Assembly (NCBI RefSeq): GCF_026013415.1
Contig: NZ_JAPDOK010000001.1
Location: 251,342-315,341, forward strand
Direction: 5' to 3'
DNA from: Sphingomonas caeni
Lineage (GTDB): Bacteria > Pseudomonadota > Alphaproteobacteria > Sphingomonadales > Sphingomonadaceae
DNA: 64,000 nt
In this document: in pieces, positions 25,911 to 34,934 of the stretch
Layout of the letters: each line of letters starts with the position of its first letter
How positions within the stretch are numbered: position 1 is the first letter of the stretch
Made by a program: the position numbers and the translations under genes
The notes under the pieces: model-generated
Told to the model about the DNA's origin: nothing
The model's input: only the letters and a program-made list of their open reading frames with translations
Databases searched by the model: none

Positions 25911-26040
25911 AAATCCTCCCCCGGAGGGGGAGGTGGCAGGCGCAGCCTGACGGAGGGGTATTCTCCTCAGGCGACACCGCTCGTGGCGACTACCCCTCCA
26001 CCAGCTTCGCTGGTCCCCCTCCCCCTCCGGGGGAGGATTT
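25911..26040. repeat. Inverted repeat, CCTCCCCC family, copy 1
   Basis: The arms begin AAATCCTCCCCC at 25911 and end GGGGGAGGATTT at 26040, with a smaller hairpin ACCAGC-TTC-GCTGGT inside. A relative lies at 32912-33037. It fills most of the cupin-tgt gap. Confidence 0.85.
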
Positions 26041-26073
26041 GATTGGGGGCAACCTCGCCGCTAGAGCCCCGCC

Positions 26074-27213
26074 ATGCCTCCCCGCTTCCACTTCACCATC
26101 CACGCGACCGACGGCAAGGCCCGGCTCGGCGAGATCGCGATGCAGCGCGGCAATATCCGCACTCCGGCCTTCATGCCCGTCGGCACCGCCGCGACGGTCA
26201 AGGCGATGAAGCCGCAGGATGTGCGCGCGAGCGGCGCGGACATCATCCTGGGCAACACCTATCACCTCATGCTGCGCCCCGGCGCCGAGCGCGTCCACCG
26301 GCTGGGCGGGCTGCACGGCTTCATGGGCTGGGACCGGCCGATCCTGACCGATTCGGGCGGCTATCAGGTGATGAGCCTTTCCGAGCTGACCAAGCGCAGC
26401 GAGGAAGGCGTGGCGTTCAAATCGCATCTCGACGGCAGCAGGCACCTGATCACGCCCGAGCGATCGATGGAGATCCAGCGGCTGCTCGGCTCGAACATCG
26501 TGATGGCGTTCGACGAGCTCGTCCCCACCACCTCGGCGCGCGAGGTGCAGGCGGCGGCGATGGAGCGCTCGATGCGCTGGGCGAAGCGCAGCCGCGACGG
26601 CTTCGATGCGGGCGGCGAGCATGCCGCGGGCAACGCGATCTTCGGCATCCAGCAGGGCGCGCTCGACGAGGGGCTGCGCAAGGCATCGGCGGACGCGCTG
26701 CTCGATATCGGTTTCGACGGCTATGCGGTGGGCGGGCTCGCGGTCGGCGAAGGGCAGGAGGCGATGTTCGGCGTGCTCGACTATGCGCCGGGCCAGCTCG
26801 ACGCGCGCAAGCCGCGCTATCTGATGGGGGTGGGCAAGCCCAACGATATCGTCGGCGCGGTCGAGCGCGGGATCGACATGTTCGATTGCGTGCTGCCGAC
26901 GCGCTCCGGGCGGACCGGGCAGGCGTTCACGCGGCAAGGGCCGATCAACATCCGCAACGCGAAGTTCGGCGAGGACCAGGGACCGCTCGATCCGGCCTGC
27001 GCCTGCCCCGTCTGCGCCGGCTCGAGCCGCGCCTATCTCCACCATCTGGTCCGCGCCGGCGAAATCCTGGGCGCGATGCTGATGACCGAGCATAACCTCT
27101 ATTTCTACCAGGCGCTGATGGCGGACCTGCGCATGGCGATCGGCGAGGGCCGTTTGTCGAGCTTCGCCAATGACTTCCGCGCCGCCTATTGCGGCGCCCC
27201 GGAAAGCGGCTAA
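26074..27213 (+). CDS. tgt: Queuine/preQ1 tRNA-guanine transglycosylase
   Basis: The 379-residue enzyme exchanges guanine-34 for preQ1 in tRNA(Asp, Asn, His, Tyr). Visible features are [10 protein letters not shown] (substrate Asp), the nucleophile Asp in [16 protein letters not shown] and the zinc site CACPVC plus a His in AYLHHL. Length and order match bacterial Tgt. It precedes a small membrane protein gene by 33 nt. Confidence 0.97.
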   Translation: MPPRFHFTIHATDGKARLGEIAMQRGNIRTPAFMPVGTAATVKAMKPQDVRASGADIILGNTYHLMLRPGAERVHRLGGLHGFMGWDRPILTDSGGYQVMSLSELTKRSEEGVAFKSHLDGSRHLITPERSMEIQRLLGSNIVMAFDELVPTTSAREVQAAAMERSMRWAKRSRDGFDAGGEHAAGNAIFGIQQGALDEGLRKASADALLDIGFDGYAVGGLAVGEGQEAMFGVLDYAPGQLDARKPRYLMGVGKPNDIVGAVERGIDMFDCVLPTRSGRTGQAFTRQGPINIRNAKFGEDQGPLDPACACPVCAGSSRAYLHHLVRAGEILGAMLMTEHNLYFYQALMADLRMAIGEGRLSSFANDFRAAYCGAPESG

Positions 27214-27246
27214 TCCCCGGTTGACCAACTTTCCAGGGAGACCGCC

Positions 27247-27567
27247 ATGCTGCCGATCCTGAGACTGCTTGCCGCCGCCGTCGGGGTGATCATCGCCTAT
27301 CGCGTGCTCAACGGCACCATGACCAATTCGCTGTTCAAGGTCCCCGATCTGATCGCGGGCGGGGCGCTCGTCATCGCCGCGGTCTTCCCCAAGGGGCTCG
27401 CTAATTCGGCGCTGGTGATCGCCAGCACCTATGCGCTGGGCGTCTGCTCGGTCGCGCTCTCGGGCTATCTGAGCGCGGGGCGCCCGGCCGATCCGCTGCT
27501 GATGGCGACGATGGGGATCAACATCCTCACCATCCTGATGCTCGCCGCGAAGGGCGCGGATCACTAA
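27247..27567 (+). CDS. Small membrane protein, unknown
   Basis: The 106-residue protein has three or four hydrophobic segments (ILRLLAAAVGVIIAY, LIAGGALVIAAVFPKGL, ALVIASTYALGVCSVAL, NILTILMLAA). It starts at an ATG preceded by CAGGGAGACC, a good ribosome binding site. I do not recognise the family. It may be transcribed with tgt. Confidence 0.75.
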   Translation: MLPILRLLAAAVGVIIAYRVLNGTMTNSLFKVPDLIAGGALVIAAVFPKGLANSALVIASTYALGVCSVALSGYLSAGRPADPLLMATMGINILTILMLAAKGADH

Positions 27568-27701
27568 AATTACATTAACTATCAAGTGTTTCACCCCGGC
27601 ACGCTTGAAAATCGGGGGCAGCAATCAGCGCCGGAATCGGCTATTCGCGTGGCTACCGGGGAAGCCTTTGTCGAGGCTTCGGGTAGCGGGGCGTAGAGCG
27701 C

Positions 27702-28715
27702 TTGTTCTGGCGGCGTTTCACACGGATGCAGGCACGGGGGCTGGCGGCGGCGGCGATTGCATCGCTGATCGGCGCCGGCTTCTCCGCCCAGGCGCTCGCG
27801 CCCAGCACCGGCGCGGTGGCCGTCAAGGTCGAGAAGCGCGGTTATGAGGCCGACGATCACTTCCCCGGCGCGCTCTATGAAACCGCTGTGGACGACAATG
27901 CGGCGATGGCGGCGGGCATGACCGGCACCGCCGAGCTGCCCGACATGCCGATCCCGGCTGGCGCGGCCGACGGCGTCAGCGATTCGTCGATCCAGCCGGC
28001 CAAGCCCTTTCTCGAAACGGGTTCGAGCGTCGATCGCGCCCGCGCGCTGCAATGCCTGACCACCGCCATCTATTACGAAGCCGCGACCGAACCCGACGAG
28101 GGACAGCGCGCGGTGGCGCAGGTGATCCTCAACCGCGTCCGCCACCCCGCCTTTCCGAACACGGTGTGCGGCGTGGTCTATCAGGGATCCGAGCGGCGCG
28201 GCTGCCAGTTCAGCTTTGCGTGCGACGGATCGATGGCGCGCGCGCCCTCGCGGCAATATTGGGCGCGGGCCGAGAAGGTCGCCGAAGCCGCGCTCTCGGG
28301 CAATGTCTTCGCGCCGGTCGGCCTCGCGACGCACTACCACACCTATGCCGTCACCCCTTCGTGGAACCGCAGCCTGGTGATGACCGGGACCTGGGGGGCG
28401 CATTTCTTCCACCGCTGGAAGGGCTATTGGGGCACCGCCGCAGCCTTCTCCCAAGCCTATCGCGGGCACGAGCCGCTCCCCGCCCCGCATGCGCGCGCCG
28501 AGCCGGCCGCGACCACGCCCGCGACCGCGCCCGCCGCCATGCCGCGCCCGGCCCAGACGCCGAGCGAGCTGATCCAGCCGCGCTATGCCGATAGCGGCAC
28601 GCCGACCGCCCAAGCCCCGCGCGCGGTGGCCGCGCCGGCGCCGTCGAACCCGAAGATGGGTGACGAATCGCAGATCGTCGATCGCTGGCGCGACAGCGGG
28701 AAGCCGCTACGCTGA
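27702..28715 (+). CDS. SleB-like cell wall hydrolase
   Basis: The product is 337 residues from a TTG start (27702), or 329 from the in-frame ATG at 27726. An N-terminal hydrophobic segment (AAAAIASLIGAGFSAQA) should export it. The hydrolase_2/SleB domain spans about residues 115-230: AIYYEAATEPDEGQRAVAQV with the catalytic Glu, ILNRVRHPAFPNTVCGVVYQ, QFSFACDG and ATHYHT. The last 90 residues are Ala/Pro-rich. It probably cleaves peptidoglycan in the periplasm. Confidence 0.88.
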   Translation: MFWRRFTRMQARGLAAAAIASLIGAGFSAQALAPSTGAVAVKVEKRGYEADDHFPGALYETAVDDNAAMAAGMTGTAELPDMPIPAGAADGVSDSSIQPAKPFLETGSSVDRARALQCLTTAIYYEAATEPDEGQRAVAQVILNRVRHPAFPNTVCGVVYQGSERRGCQFSFACDGSMARAPSRQYWARAEKVAEAALSGNVFAPVGLATHYHTYAVTPSWNRSLVMTGTWGAHFFHRWKGYWGTAAAFSQAYRGHEPLPAPHARAEPAATTPATAPAAMPRPAQTPSELIQPRYADSGTPTAQAPRAVAAPAPSNPKMGDESQIVDRWRDSGKPLR

Positions 28716-28720
28716 AACCA

Positions 28721-28937
28721 AGCTCCTTCTCCCCTTGTGGGAGAAGAGTGTCGGGCCGGCCATGCCCCCGGCATGGCCTAAACAGCGCGGGGCGCTGTTT
28801 ACCCGACACTGGGCCCGCTCGCGAAGCGAGTGGAAAGGATGAGGGGGACTCGCGCGCCTCGCCCGATTCCCACTCACCCTTCCGGCGACTTCGTCGCCTC
28901 CCTCCCTCTCCCACAAGGGGAGAGGGAAAAAGAAGGG
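28721..28937. repeat. Nested inverted repeats between a cell wall hydrolase and an Arg/Asp-rich protein
   Basis: Outer arms TCTCCCCTTGTGGGAGA (28728-28744) and TCTCCCACAAGGGGAGA (28907-28923) enclose smaller hairpins. These include GTGTCGGG/CCCGACAC, GCCATGCC/GGCATGGC, AAACAGCGC/GCGCTGTTT and GGCGA-CTTCG-TCGCC. It lies between convergent genes and no gene is supportable inside. Confidence 0.8.
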
Positions 28938-28977
28938 CCCCGCCTTTCGGCGGAGCTCTTCGTCGCTGGCAGGCGGC

Positions 28978-29391
28978 TCAGTAGCGGTCGTGGCCGCGAT
29001 GGTCGCGGCCGCGATGATCGTCGCGGTCGCCGCGATAGTCGTTGTCGTGCTTCTGGATGCGGATGCTCCGCTCCAGCGCGTCAAAACGGCGGTCGAGATC
29101 GCGGCGCTCGCCCAGCGTCAGGCCGGGACGCGAGGCGCGATAACGGGCCTCGAGATTGGCGATCGCGCGGAACTGCGCACGGAGCTGCACCGCCTCGCGG
29201 CGAGTGAGCGCGCCCGAGCGGATGCCCTGGTTGATCCGCGCCTCGATCCGCGCCTGACGCGCATTGACGTTCTGCCACGCGCCGCCCTGGTAGCTGTAGC
29301 CATAGTCCGGCGCCGGCGCGGCGGTGGCGATCGCGGGCATGGCGGCCGCTGCGGCGGCAACGCCGGCGAGCAGGATGGTGAATTTCTTCAT
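28978..29391 (-). CDS. Secreted basic/acidic-tailed protein, unknown
   Basis: The 137-residue protein starts at MKKFTILLAG (ATG 29391) and has a signal peptide ending near ATAAP. The mature part is helical and Arg-rich (QARIEARINQGIRSGALTRREAVQL, then LGERRDLDRRFDALERSI). The tail is a low-complexity His/Arg/Asp stretch. Similar short envelope proteins are common in sphingomonads, but no function is known. Confidence 0.75.
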   Translation of the reverse strand: MKKFTILLAGVAAAAAAMPAIATAAPAPDYGYSYQGGAWQNVNARQARIEARINQGIRSGALTRREAVQLRAQFRAIANLEARYRASRPGLTLGERRDLDRRFDALERSIRIQKHDNDYRGDRDDHRGRDHRGHDRY

Positions 29392-29646
29392 GGGTAACAC
29401 TCCTCGATAAACTGGACCGTCCCGTTGCGGTCGAAGGGCGTTATCGAACGCCCGTGTCGCGCGCTTGTGCCATCCAACCGGCTTTTGTGTCGCAGTGTGT
29501 CGCGGGGCCGAAAGCTTCGTTCAGCTTCGTTGACGCCGGTCTCCCTCGGGCCGCTGAGAAGGCTCGTTTCACGCCTTTGACGAGCTAATTTGATTTACTT
29601 CGGCTCAGGCCCCTCTCCCAACCCTCTCCCCAGAAGGGAGAGGGCT

Positions 29647-31302
29647 TTAGGCAAGCTCGAGCAGCCGTTCGGCCTGCGCGCGGGCTTCGTCGGTGATCGT
29701 TGCGCCCGAGAGCATCCTTGCGATTTCCTCGCGGCGCTGGTCCGCATCCAACGGGGTGACGCCGGTGCGGGTGACGATGCCGTCATGGCTCTTGGCGATG
29801 AGCAGGTGGCTACCGCCGCGCGCCGCGACCTGCGGGCTGTGCGTCACCACCAGCAGCTGCGCGCCGCCCGCGAGCCGGGCGAGGCGATCCCCGATCGCGC
29901 TCGCCACCGCACCGCCGACGCCGCGGTCGATCTCGTCGAAGATGAGCGTGCGCGCGCCGCCTTCCTCCGCCAGCGCTACCTTGAGCGCGAGGATGAAGCG
30001 CGACAGCTCGCCGCCCGAGGCGATCCGGGTCAGCGGCGCGAAGGGGGCGCCGGGGTTGGTCGAGACCTCGAACTCGACGCGGTCCATGCCGGCGGCGCTC
30101 CACTGCGCTTCGTCGAGGGGCTCGACCATGGTGCGGAAGCGCGCGGCGTCGAGCTTCAAGGGCTTGAGTTCGCCCTCGACCGCGAGATCGAGCCGGGTCG
30201 CAGCCTCGGTACGCGCGGCGGAAAGCGCGCGGGCAGCTTCGGCATAGGTGCGGTGCGCTTCCGCGACCGCCATCTCCAAACGGGCGATCCCCGCCCCGCC
30301 GCTTTCGACATTGTCCAGCCGGGTCGCGAGTTCGTCGAGCAAGGCGGCGAGGTCGTCGGGCTGGACGCGGTGCTTGCGGGCGATCCCGCGCAGCTCGAAC
30401 AGCCGGGCCTCGTCGGCCTCCAGCGCGGCGGGATCGAAAGCCAGCGCGTCGGCGGCGCGATCGACATTGTCCTGCGCCTCGGCGGCGTCGTTGATCGCGC
30501 GGTCGATGGCCGCCAGCGCCTCGGCCAGCATCGGATGCGCGTCGGACACGCGTTCGAGGATGCGCGCGGCCTGGCGCAGCCTGGCCAGCCCGCCCTCGGA
30601 ACCGTCGAGCAGATCGGCGATCGCCTGAAGGTCACCCGCGACCTTCTCGCCGCGCTGCATCGTCGCGCGGCGCTCGGCCAGCGCCTCTTCCTCGCCGGGC
30701 TCGGGCGCGAGCGCGCGCAATTCGGCGACGCTATGGTCGAGCCAGTCGCGGTCGCGCTCGGCCAGCGCCTGATCGGCGAGCGCGGCCTCCAGCGCCTCCT
30801 GCGCCGCGCGCCAGCTGCGATGCGCCACCGCCACCGCCGCGCCGTCGAGCCGCCCGAACGCGTCGAGCAGCGCGCGATGCCCGCGGGGATTGAGCAATCC
30901 GCGATCGTCATGCTGGCCGTGGATCTCGACCAGATGCTGGCCCAGTTCGCGCAGCAATCCCGCAGAGGCCGGCTGATCGTTGACGAACGCGCGGCTGCCG
31001 CCGTCCGACTTGACGATGCGGCGGATGATCAGCGGCTCGCCCGGTTCGAGCTCGAGCCCGTTCTCGGCCATCACCGCGGCCGCGCCCGGCGGCGGATCGA
31101 AGCTCGCGGCGACGCTCGCCTGCGCCGCGCCCTGGCGCACCAGTCCGCTATCGGCACGCACGCCCAGCGCCAGCCCCAGCGAATCGAGCAGGATTGATTT
31201 GCCCGCGCCGGTCTCTCCGGTGAGCACGCCCAGCCCGGGGCCGAATTCGAGGTCGAGCGCCTCGATCAGCACCACGTCGCGGATGGATAATGCGGTCAGC
31301 AT
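29647..31302 (-). CDS. recN: DNA repair protein RecN
   Basis: The 551-residue SMC-like ATPase acts in double-strand break repair. Walker A is GETGAGKSI near residue 30, followed by a long coiled-coil middle, then the ABC signature region IASGGELSRFIL and Walker B LIFDEIDRGVGG. The start is the ATG at 31302 (MLTALSIRDVVLIEALDLEF). In-frame sequence upstream lies in the divergent promoter region and is not conserved. Confidence 0.96.
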   Translation of the reverse strand: MLTALSIRDVVLIEALDLEFGPGLGVLTGETGAGKSILLDSLGLALGVRADSGLVRQGAAQASVAASFDPPPGAAAVMAENGLELEPGEPLIIRRIVKSDGGSRAFVNDQPASAGLLRELGQHLVEIHGQHDDRGLLNPRGHRALLDAFGRLDGAAVAVAHRSWRAAQEALEAALADQALAERDRDWLDHSVAELRALAPEPGEEEALAERRATMQRGEKVAGDLQAIADLLDGSEGGLARLRQAARILERVSDAHPMLAEALAAIDRAINDAAEAQDNVDRAADALAFDPAALEADEARLFELRGIARKHRVQPDDLAALLDELATRLDNVESGGAGIARLEMAVAEAHRTYAEAARALSAARTEAATRLDLAVEGELKPLKLDAARFRTMVEPLDEAQWSAAGMDRVEFEVSTNPGAPFAPLTRIASGGELSRFILALKVALAEEGGARTLIFDEIDRGVGGAVASAIGDRLARLAGGAQLLVVTHSPQVAARGGSHLLIAKSHDGIVTRTGVTPLDADQRREEIARMLSGATITDEARAQAERLLELA

Positions 31303-31405
31303 GCCACGGCCTCTAATACAGGAACGAAGCGGCAACGGAAGCGGGCGTGTTGCGCCGGGGCAGCGCTCCGCGCATGCTGGCCGGAATTCCGGGGGAGTGC
31401 GCAAC

Positions 31406-32023
31406 ATGAAGCCAGTGACGATCGCCGCCGCCGCCATCGCCATTCTGGCCGCCACGCCCGCGGCGGCGCAGCGCTGCTGGGGGGTGACGCGGATCGGCAG
31501 CAACCATCTGTTCGTCGATCTCGATCGCGGCTTCTACATCGAATACCGGCTCGCCACGCCCTTCATGCCGGGCGACGGGAATCCCGGCAATTACCGCATC
31601 CATTATTCGCTTCAGGTCCATCACGACCTGAAGACCGACGCGGTGATCACCACCGCGCTGACCGCCGAGACGCGCGACGGCGAGACCGGCAAGGTCGTGC
31701 TCCCGCGGCCCGACGACGAGGAGATCATGGTGCGGCTGGACGGGGGCACGGCGCTCACCGACAAGGCCGACACGCTGTATCTGGTCGATAACGGGCTGAA
31801 GGCGTCGGCGCGCGCCCGCGCGATCCATGACCGCGCGATGGCAGGCGGGCCGGTGACGATCCGCTATCGCCGCGACGCGCTGGGCATCGTCACCAATGTC
31901 GAGGCGACCGTCACCTTCCCCGTCGATCCGCAATATCAGCGCGAGGTTCGCGATCAGGCGCTCGCCGCCGCGGTCGCGCGCGACAAGAGCGGCAGCTGCC
32001 CGTTCGAGAACCGAGACAATTGA
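31406..32023 (+). CDS. Secreted protein, unknown
   Basis: The 205-residue protein has a signal peptide (MKPVTIAAAAIAILAATPAAAQ). The mature domain has one Cys at each end (RCWGV and GSCPF), which could form a disulfide, and mostly beta-type sequence between. I do not recognise the family. It is divergent from recN, with an ATG 13 nt after GGGGGAG. Confidence 0.72.
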   Translation: MKPVTIAAAAIAILAATPAAAQRCWGVTRIGSNHLFVDLDRGFYIEYRLATPFMPGDGNPGNYRIHYSLQVHHDLKTDAVITTALTAETRDGETGKVVLPRPDDEEIMVRLDGGTALTDKADTLYLVDNGLKASARARAIHDRAMAGGPVTIRYRRDALGIVTNVEATVTFPVDPQYQREVRDQALAAAVARDKSGSCPFENRDN

Positions 32024-32026
32024 GGC

Positions 32027-32827
32027 TTATTTGGCGGCGGGAGCCGGGTGCAGCTTGTCCTGGTTTTCCTGCATCAGCTTGTAGGCGCGGGCATACCAAT
32101 CGGTGCCGGGATAGTTGACGCCGAGCACCGCCGCCGACTTCTGCGCCTCTTGCGGCACGCCGAGCGCCAGATAGCTTTCGGTCAGCCGCATCAGCGCCTC
32201 GGGCACATGCGTGGTGGTCTGGTAATTCTCGACCACGTTGCGGAAGCGGATCGAGGCGGCGAGCCACTGGCCGCGCTTCTGATAGAAGCGGCCGACCTCC
32301 ATCTCCTTGCCCGCGAGGTGATCGCGGACCAGATCGATCTTGAGCCGCGCATCGGCGGCGTAGCGCGAATTGGGGTAGCGCCGCGTGAGCTCCCCAAGGG
32401 CATCGAGCGCCTGCTGGGTGATCTTCTGGTCGCGGGTGACGTCGCTGATCTGCTCGTAATAGCTGATCCCGATCAGATAATAGGCATAGGGCGCGTCGCG
32501 GTTGCCCGGATGGACCGCGAGGAAGCGCTGTGCCGATTCGATCGCCTTGGGATAATCCTTGGCGAGATAATAGCTGAACGCGCCCATCAGCTGCGCGCGG
32601 CGCGCCCAGACCGAATAGGGATGCTGGCGCTCGACCTCGTCGAACAAAGCCGCGGCGAGCTTGTACTGGCGCTTGTCGAGCCGCTCCTTCGCCGCGCTGT
32701 ACAGCGTGCCGACGTCGCGGGCGACATAAGGCAGGTCGCCCTTGGCCTTCTTGCCGGCGCAACCGGCGAGGGGAAGGGCCACAAGGGCGATCAGAGCGAG
32801 GGCGAGCGGCCGGGCAGAAATACGCAT
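32027..32827 (-). CDS. bamD: Outer membrane assembly lipoprotein BamD
   Basis: The 266-residue lipoprotein has a lipobox PLAGC with C23 and tetratricopeptide repeats over residues about 30-245 (YSAAKERLDKRQYKLAAALFDEVE, PYSVWARRAQLMGAFSYY, HPGNRDAPYAYYLIGISYYEQ). BamD is an essential part of the beta-barrel assembly complex on the inner face of the outer membrane. The ATG at 32827 is used. Another ATG four codons upstream is possible. Its tail nearly abuts the convergent secreted-protein gene. Confidence 0.95.
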   Translation of the reverse strand: MRISARPLALALIALVALPLAGCAGKKAKGDLPYVARDVGTLYSAAKERLDKRQYKLAAALFDEVERQHPYSVWARRAQLMGAFSYYLAKDYPKAIESAQRFLAVHPGNRDAPYAYYLIGISYYEQISDVTRDQKITQQALDALGELTRRYPNSRYAADARLKIDLVRDHLAGKEMEVGRFYQKRGQWLAASIRFRNVVENYQTTTHVPEALMRLTESYLALGVPQEAQKSAAVLGVNYPGTDWYARAYKLMQENQDKLHPAPAAK

Positions 32828-32911
32828 GGTGCGCGGCATAGACCGGACGTGGGGCCGCAAACAATCCTTTTCGCGGCGGCTTTGTGTCAGGGACGGCACG
32901 GGTTTCTTCTT

Positions 32912-33037
32912 GATCCTCCCCCGCCAGGGGGAGGTGGCGCCGAAGGCGACGGAGGGGGCGGACACGAAACAGGCGTGGCCGCCGTCCTCCCCCTCCGTCA
33001 GGCTGCGCCTGCCACCTCCCCCTGGCGGGGGAGGATT
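32912..33037. repeat. Inverted repeat, CCTCCCCC family, copy 2
   Basis: The arms at about 32913-32938 and 33011-33036 are exact complements over 26 bases (ATCCTCCCCCGCCAGG...). It is related to 25911-26040. It fills the bamD-isomerase intergenic gap and lies between divergent promoters. Confidence 0.85.
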
Positions 33038-33100
33038 GAGAAAGTCAGGGATCGTGGCGAAGCATCCGGCGTTGCGCTAACGCAGCCTGAGAGGGATCCG

Positions 33101-33925
33101 ATGACCGCGACACTGCTAGCCACCCACCGAGTCGAAAAGCCCTGGGGCCGGCACCGGCTCTACCCCGGATTCGCCGACCCCGCTCCCGATGGCGAGCCGG
33201 TGGGGGAGATCTGGTTCCAGACGCCGGGCGACGCTGCGCCCGACCTGCTGGTCAAATATCTCTTCACCAGCGAGAAGCTGTCGGTCCAGGTCCATCCCAA
33301 TGACGAGCAGGCGCACGCCGCGGGGCTGCCGCGCGGCAAGGACGAATGCTGGGTAATCCTCGACGCCGAGCCCGATTCGACGATCGCGCTGGGCACCAAA
33401 GCGCCGGTCGATCGCGACACGCTCGAGGCCGCGGCGCTCGACGGGTCGATCGAGGAGCTGCTCGACTGGAAGCCGGTGAAAGCAGGCGATTTCTTCTATT
33501 CGGGATCGGGGACGATCCACGCGATCGGCGCGGGGATCACGCTGATCGAGGTGCAGCAGAACAGCGAGACCACCTATCGCCTCTATGACTATGGCCGCCC
33601 GCGCGAGCTGCATCTGGAGGAAGGGATCGCGGTTTCCGATCCCGTTCCCTTCGTGCCGCATCCGATGCCGGGCCGCGTCGCGGACGACCGGGTGATCCTG
33701 GTCGAGGGGCCGAAATTCGTGCTCGAGCGCTGGCCCGGCGGGCATCGCCGGATCGAATTGCCGGCGGGCGTCACCGGCTGGCTGGTGCCCATTTCGGGCG
33801 AGGGCGTGGCCGACGGGATCGCCTGGCGCGCGGGCGATTGCCTGACGCTGGAAGGCGTCGCCGAGATCGAGGCAGAGGCGGGCAGCGACCTGCTGTTCGC
33901 CTATCCGGGAGCGGCGCGGATCTGA
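33101..33925 (+). CDS. Class I mannose-6-phosphate isomerase
   Basis: The 274-residue cupin-type isomerase has VEKPWGRHRL at the start, the zinc motif SVQVHPNDEQAHA, GTIHAIGAGITLIEVQQNS with a metal His, and YDYGRPRELH. It interconverts mannose-6-phosphate and fructose-6-phosphate to feed GDP-mannose for exopolysaccharide or glycolipid synthesis. The length fits the short bacterial form. It starts at the ATG at 33101, after GAGAGGGATCCG. Confidence 0.93.
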   Translation: MTATLLATHRVEKPWGRHRLYPGFADPAPDGEPVGEIWFQTPGDAAPDLLVKYLFTSEKLSVQVHPNDEQAHAAGLPRGKDECWVILDAEPDSTIALGTKAPVDRDTLEAAALDGSIEELLDWKPVKAGDFFYSGSGTIHAIGAGITLIEVQQNSETTYRLYDYGRPRELHLEEGIAVSDPVPFVPHPMPGRVADDRVILVEGPKFVLERWPGGHRRIELPAGVTGWLVPISGEGVADGIAWRAGDCLTLEGVAEIEAEAGSDLLFAYPGAARI

Positions 33926-34024
33926 TGCCTGAACGCCACATGAACCGGGGGTAGTTTTCGGTTCACGCAACCCTGTCCCGCTTCGATACGTTATTGGCGC
34001 ACCTGCAAAAACAGGAGCTGTACA

Positions 34025-34594
34025 ATGCGTATCATGATCGCCGCGGCCATTGCCGCGGTTGCGCTGCCGGCCATCCCGGCCATGGCGCAGACCCCCACCC
34101 AGGAATATCGCGACGAGGTTCGCGATGCCCAGCGCGACTATAACCGCCGCGTCCGCAACGCGGACAGCCCGCGCGACATCTACGAGGCGCGCCGCGCCTA
34201 TGAGCACGACGTCCGCGACGCCCAGCGCGACTATCGCCAGGATCGCCGCGAGCGCCGCTGGCGGGGCGATTGGCGCCGCTATCGCTACTATGACTATAAC
34301 CGCCTGCCCCCGGGCGAGAGCGCCTATTGGGCCGACGATTATTATCGCGACGGGCGCTATTATCGGGAGCGCCGCCTGACCCGGGACGACCGGATCTATC
34401 GTGGCCGCGACGGGCGCTATTATTGCCGCCGCAGCGACGGCACCACCGGTCTGGTGGTCGGCGCGGTTGCCGGCGGGCTGTTCGGCAACGCGATCTCGGA
34501 CGGCCGCAACGCGACCATCGGCACGCTGCTCGGCGCGGCAGTCGGCGCGACGATCGGCGCTTCGGTCGATCGCGGCCAGGTTCGCTGCCGCTAA
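34025..34594 (+). CDS. Glycine-zipper envelope protein
   Basis: The 189-residue protein has a signal peptide ending at AMAQ, then an Arg/Tyr/Asp-rich central part with repeated RDAQRDY units. The C-terminal glycine zipper (GLVVGAVAGGLFGNAISDG...GTLLGAAVGATIGASV) resembles the 2TM/YMGG-type domain. It is probably outer-membrane or periplasmic. Function is unknown. A strong bidirectional terminator follows. Confidence 0.82.
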   Translation: MRIMIAAAIAAVALPAIPAMAQTPTQEYRDEVRDAQRDYNRRVRNADSPRDIYEARRAYEHDVRDAQRDYRQDRRERRWRGDWRRYRYYDYNRLPPGESAYWADDYYRDGRYYRERRLTRDDRIYRGRDGRYYCRRSDGTTGLVVGAVAGGLFGNAISDGRNATIGTLLGAAVGATIGASVDRGQVRCR

Positions 34595-34627
34595 CGGCTG
34601 ATAGCCGACTTGCCACGCAGGCAGAGA

Positions 34628-34657
34628 GGGCCCGGCGGGAAACCGCCGGGCCCTTTT
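34628..34657. terminator. Strong hairpin terminator between convergent genes
   Basis: An 11-bp stem (GGGCCCGGCGG / CCGCCGGGCCC) with a GAAA tetraloop is followed by TTTT. It is placed between the glycine-zipper gene and the small membrane protein gene. Confidence 0.92.
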
Positions 34658-34667
34658 CGTCAGGCGA

Positions 34668-34889
34668 TCAGAAGATCCCGCCGGTCAGGAACAGCCGCAG
34701 GCCGCTGATCGCGAGGACGACCAGGTTGAGGTTTCGCCCGCTCGTGCGATCGGACATCACGCCCAGCGCCAGGCCGACCAATGCGATCGGGAAGGCGATC
34801 CAGTTCACCAGCGAGATGATCGGGATGATCCCGATAAAAGCCAGGAGACCGGCGACGAGGCCCACGAGAATGGAGAGGATGTTCAGCAT
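34668..34889 (-). CDS. Small two- or three-helix membrane protein
   Basis: The 73-residue protein has hydrophobic segments ILSILVGLVAGLLAFIGIIP, LVNWIAFPIALVGLALGVM and LNLVVLAISGLRLFL, with a short polar loop (SDRTSGRN). I do not recognise the family. Strong hydrophobic periodicity and its own flanking terminator support a real gene. Confidence 0.72.
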   Translation of the reverse strand: MLNILSILVGLVAGLLAFIGIIPIISLVNWIAFPIALVGLALGVMSDRTSGRNLNLVVLAISGLRLFLTGGIF

Positions 34890-34934
34890 GGCCCTATTAT
34901 GGGGACGAACGAGTGTGTTGGCAAGATAATACAG

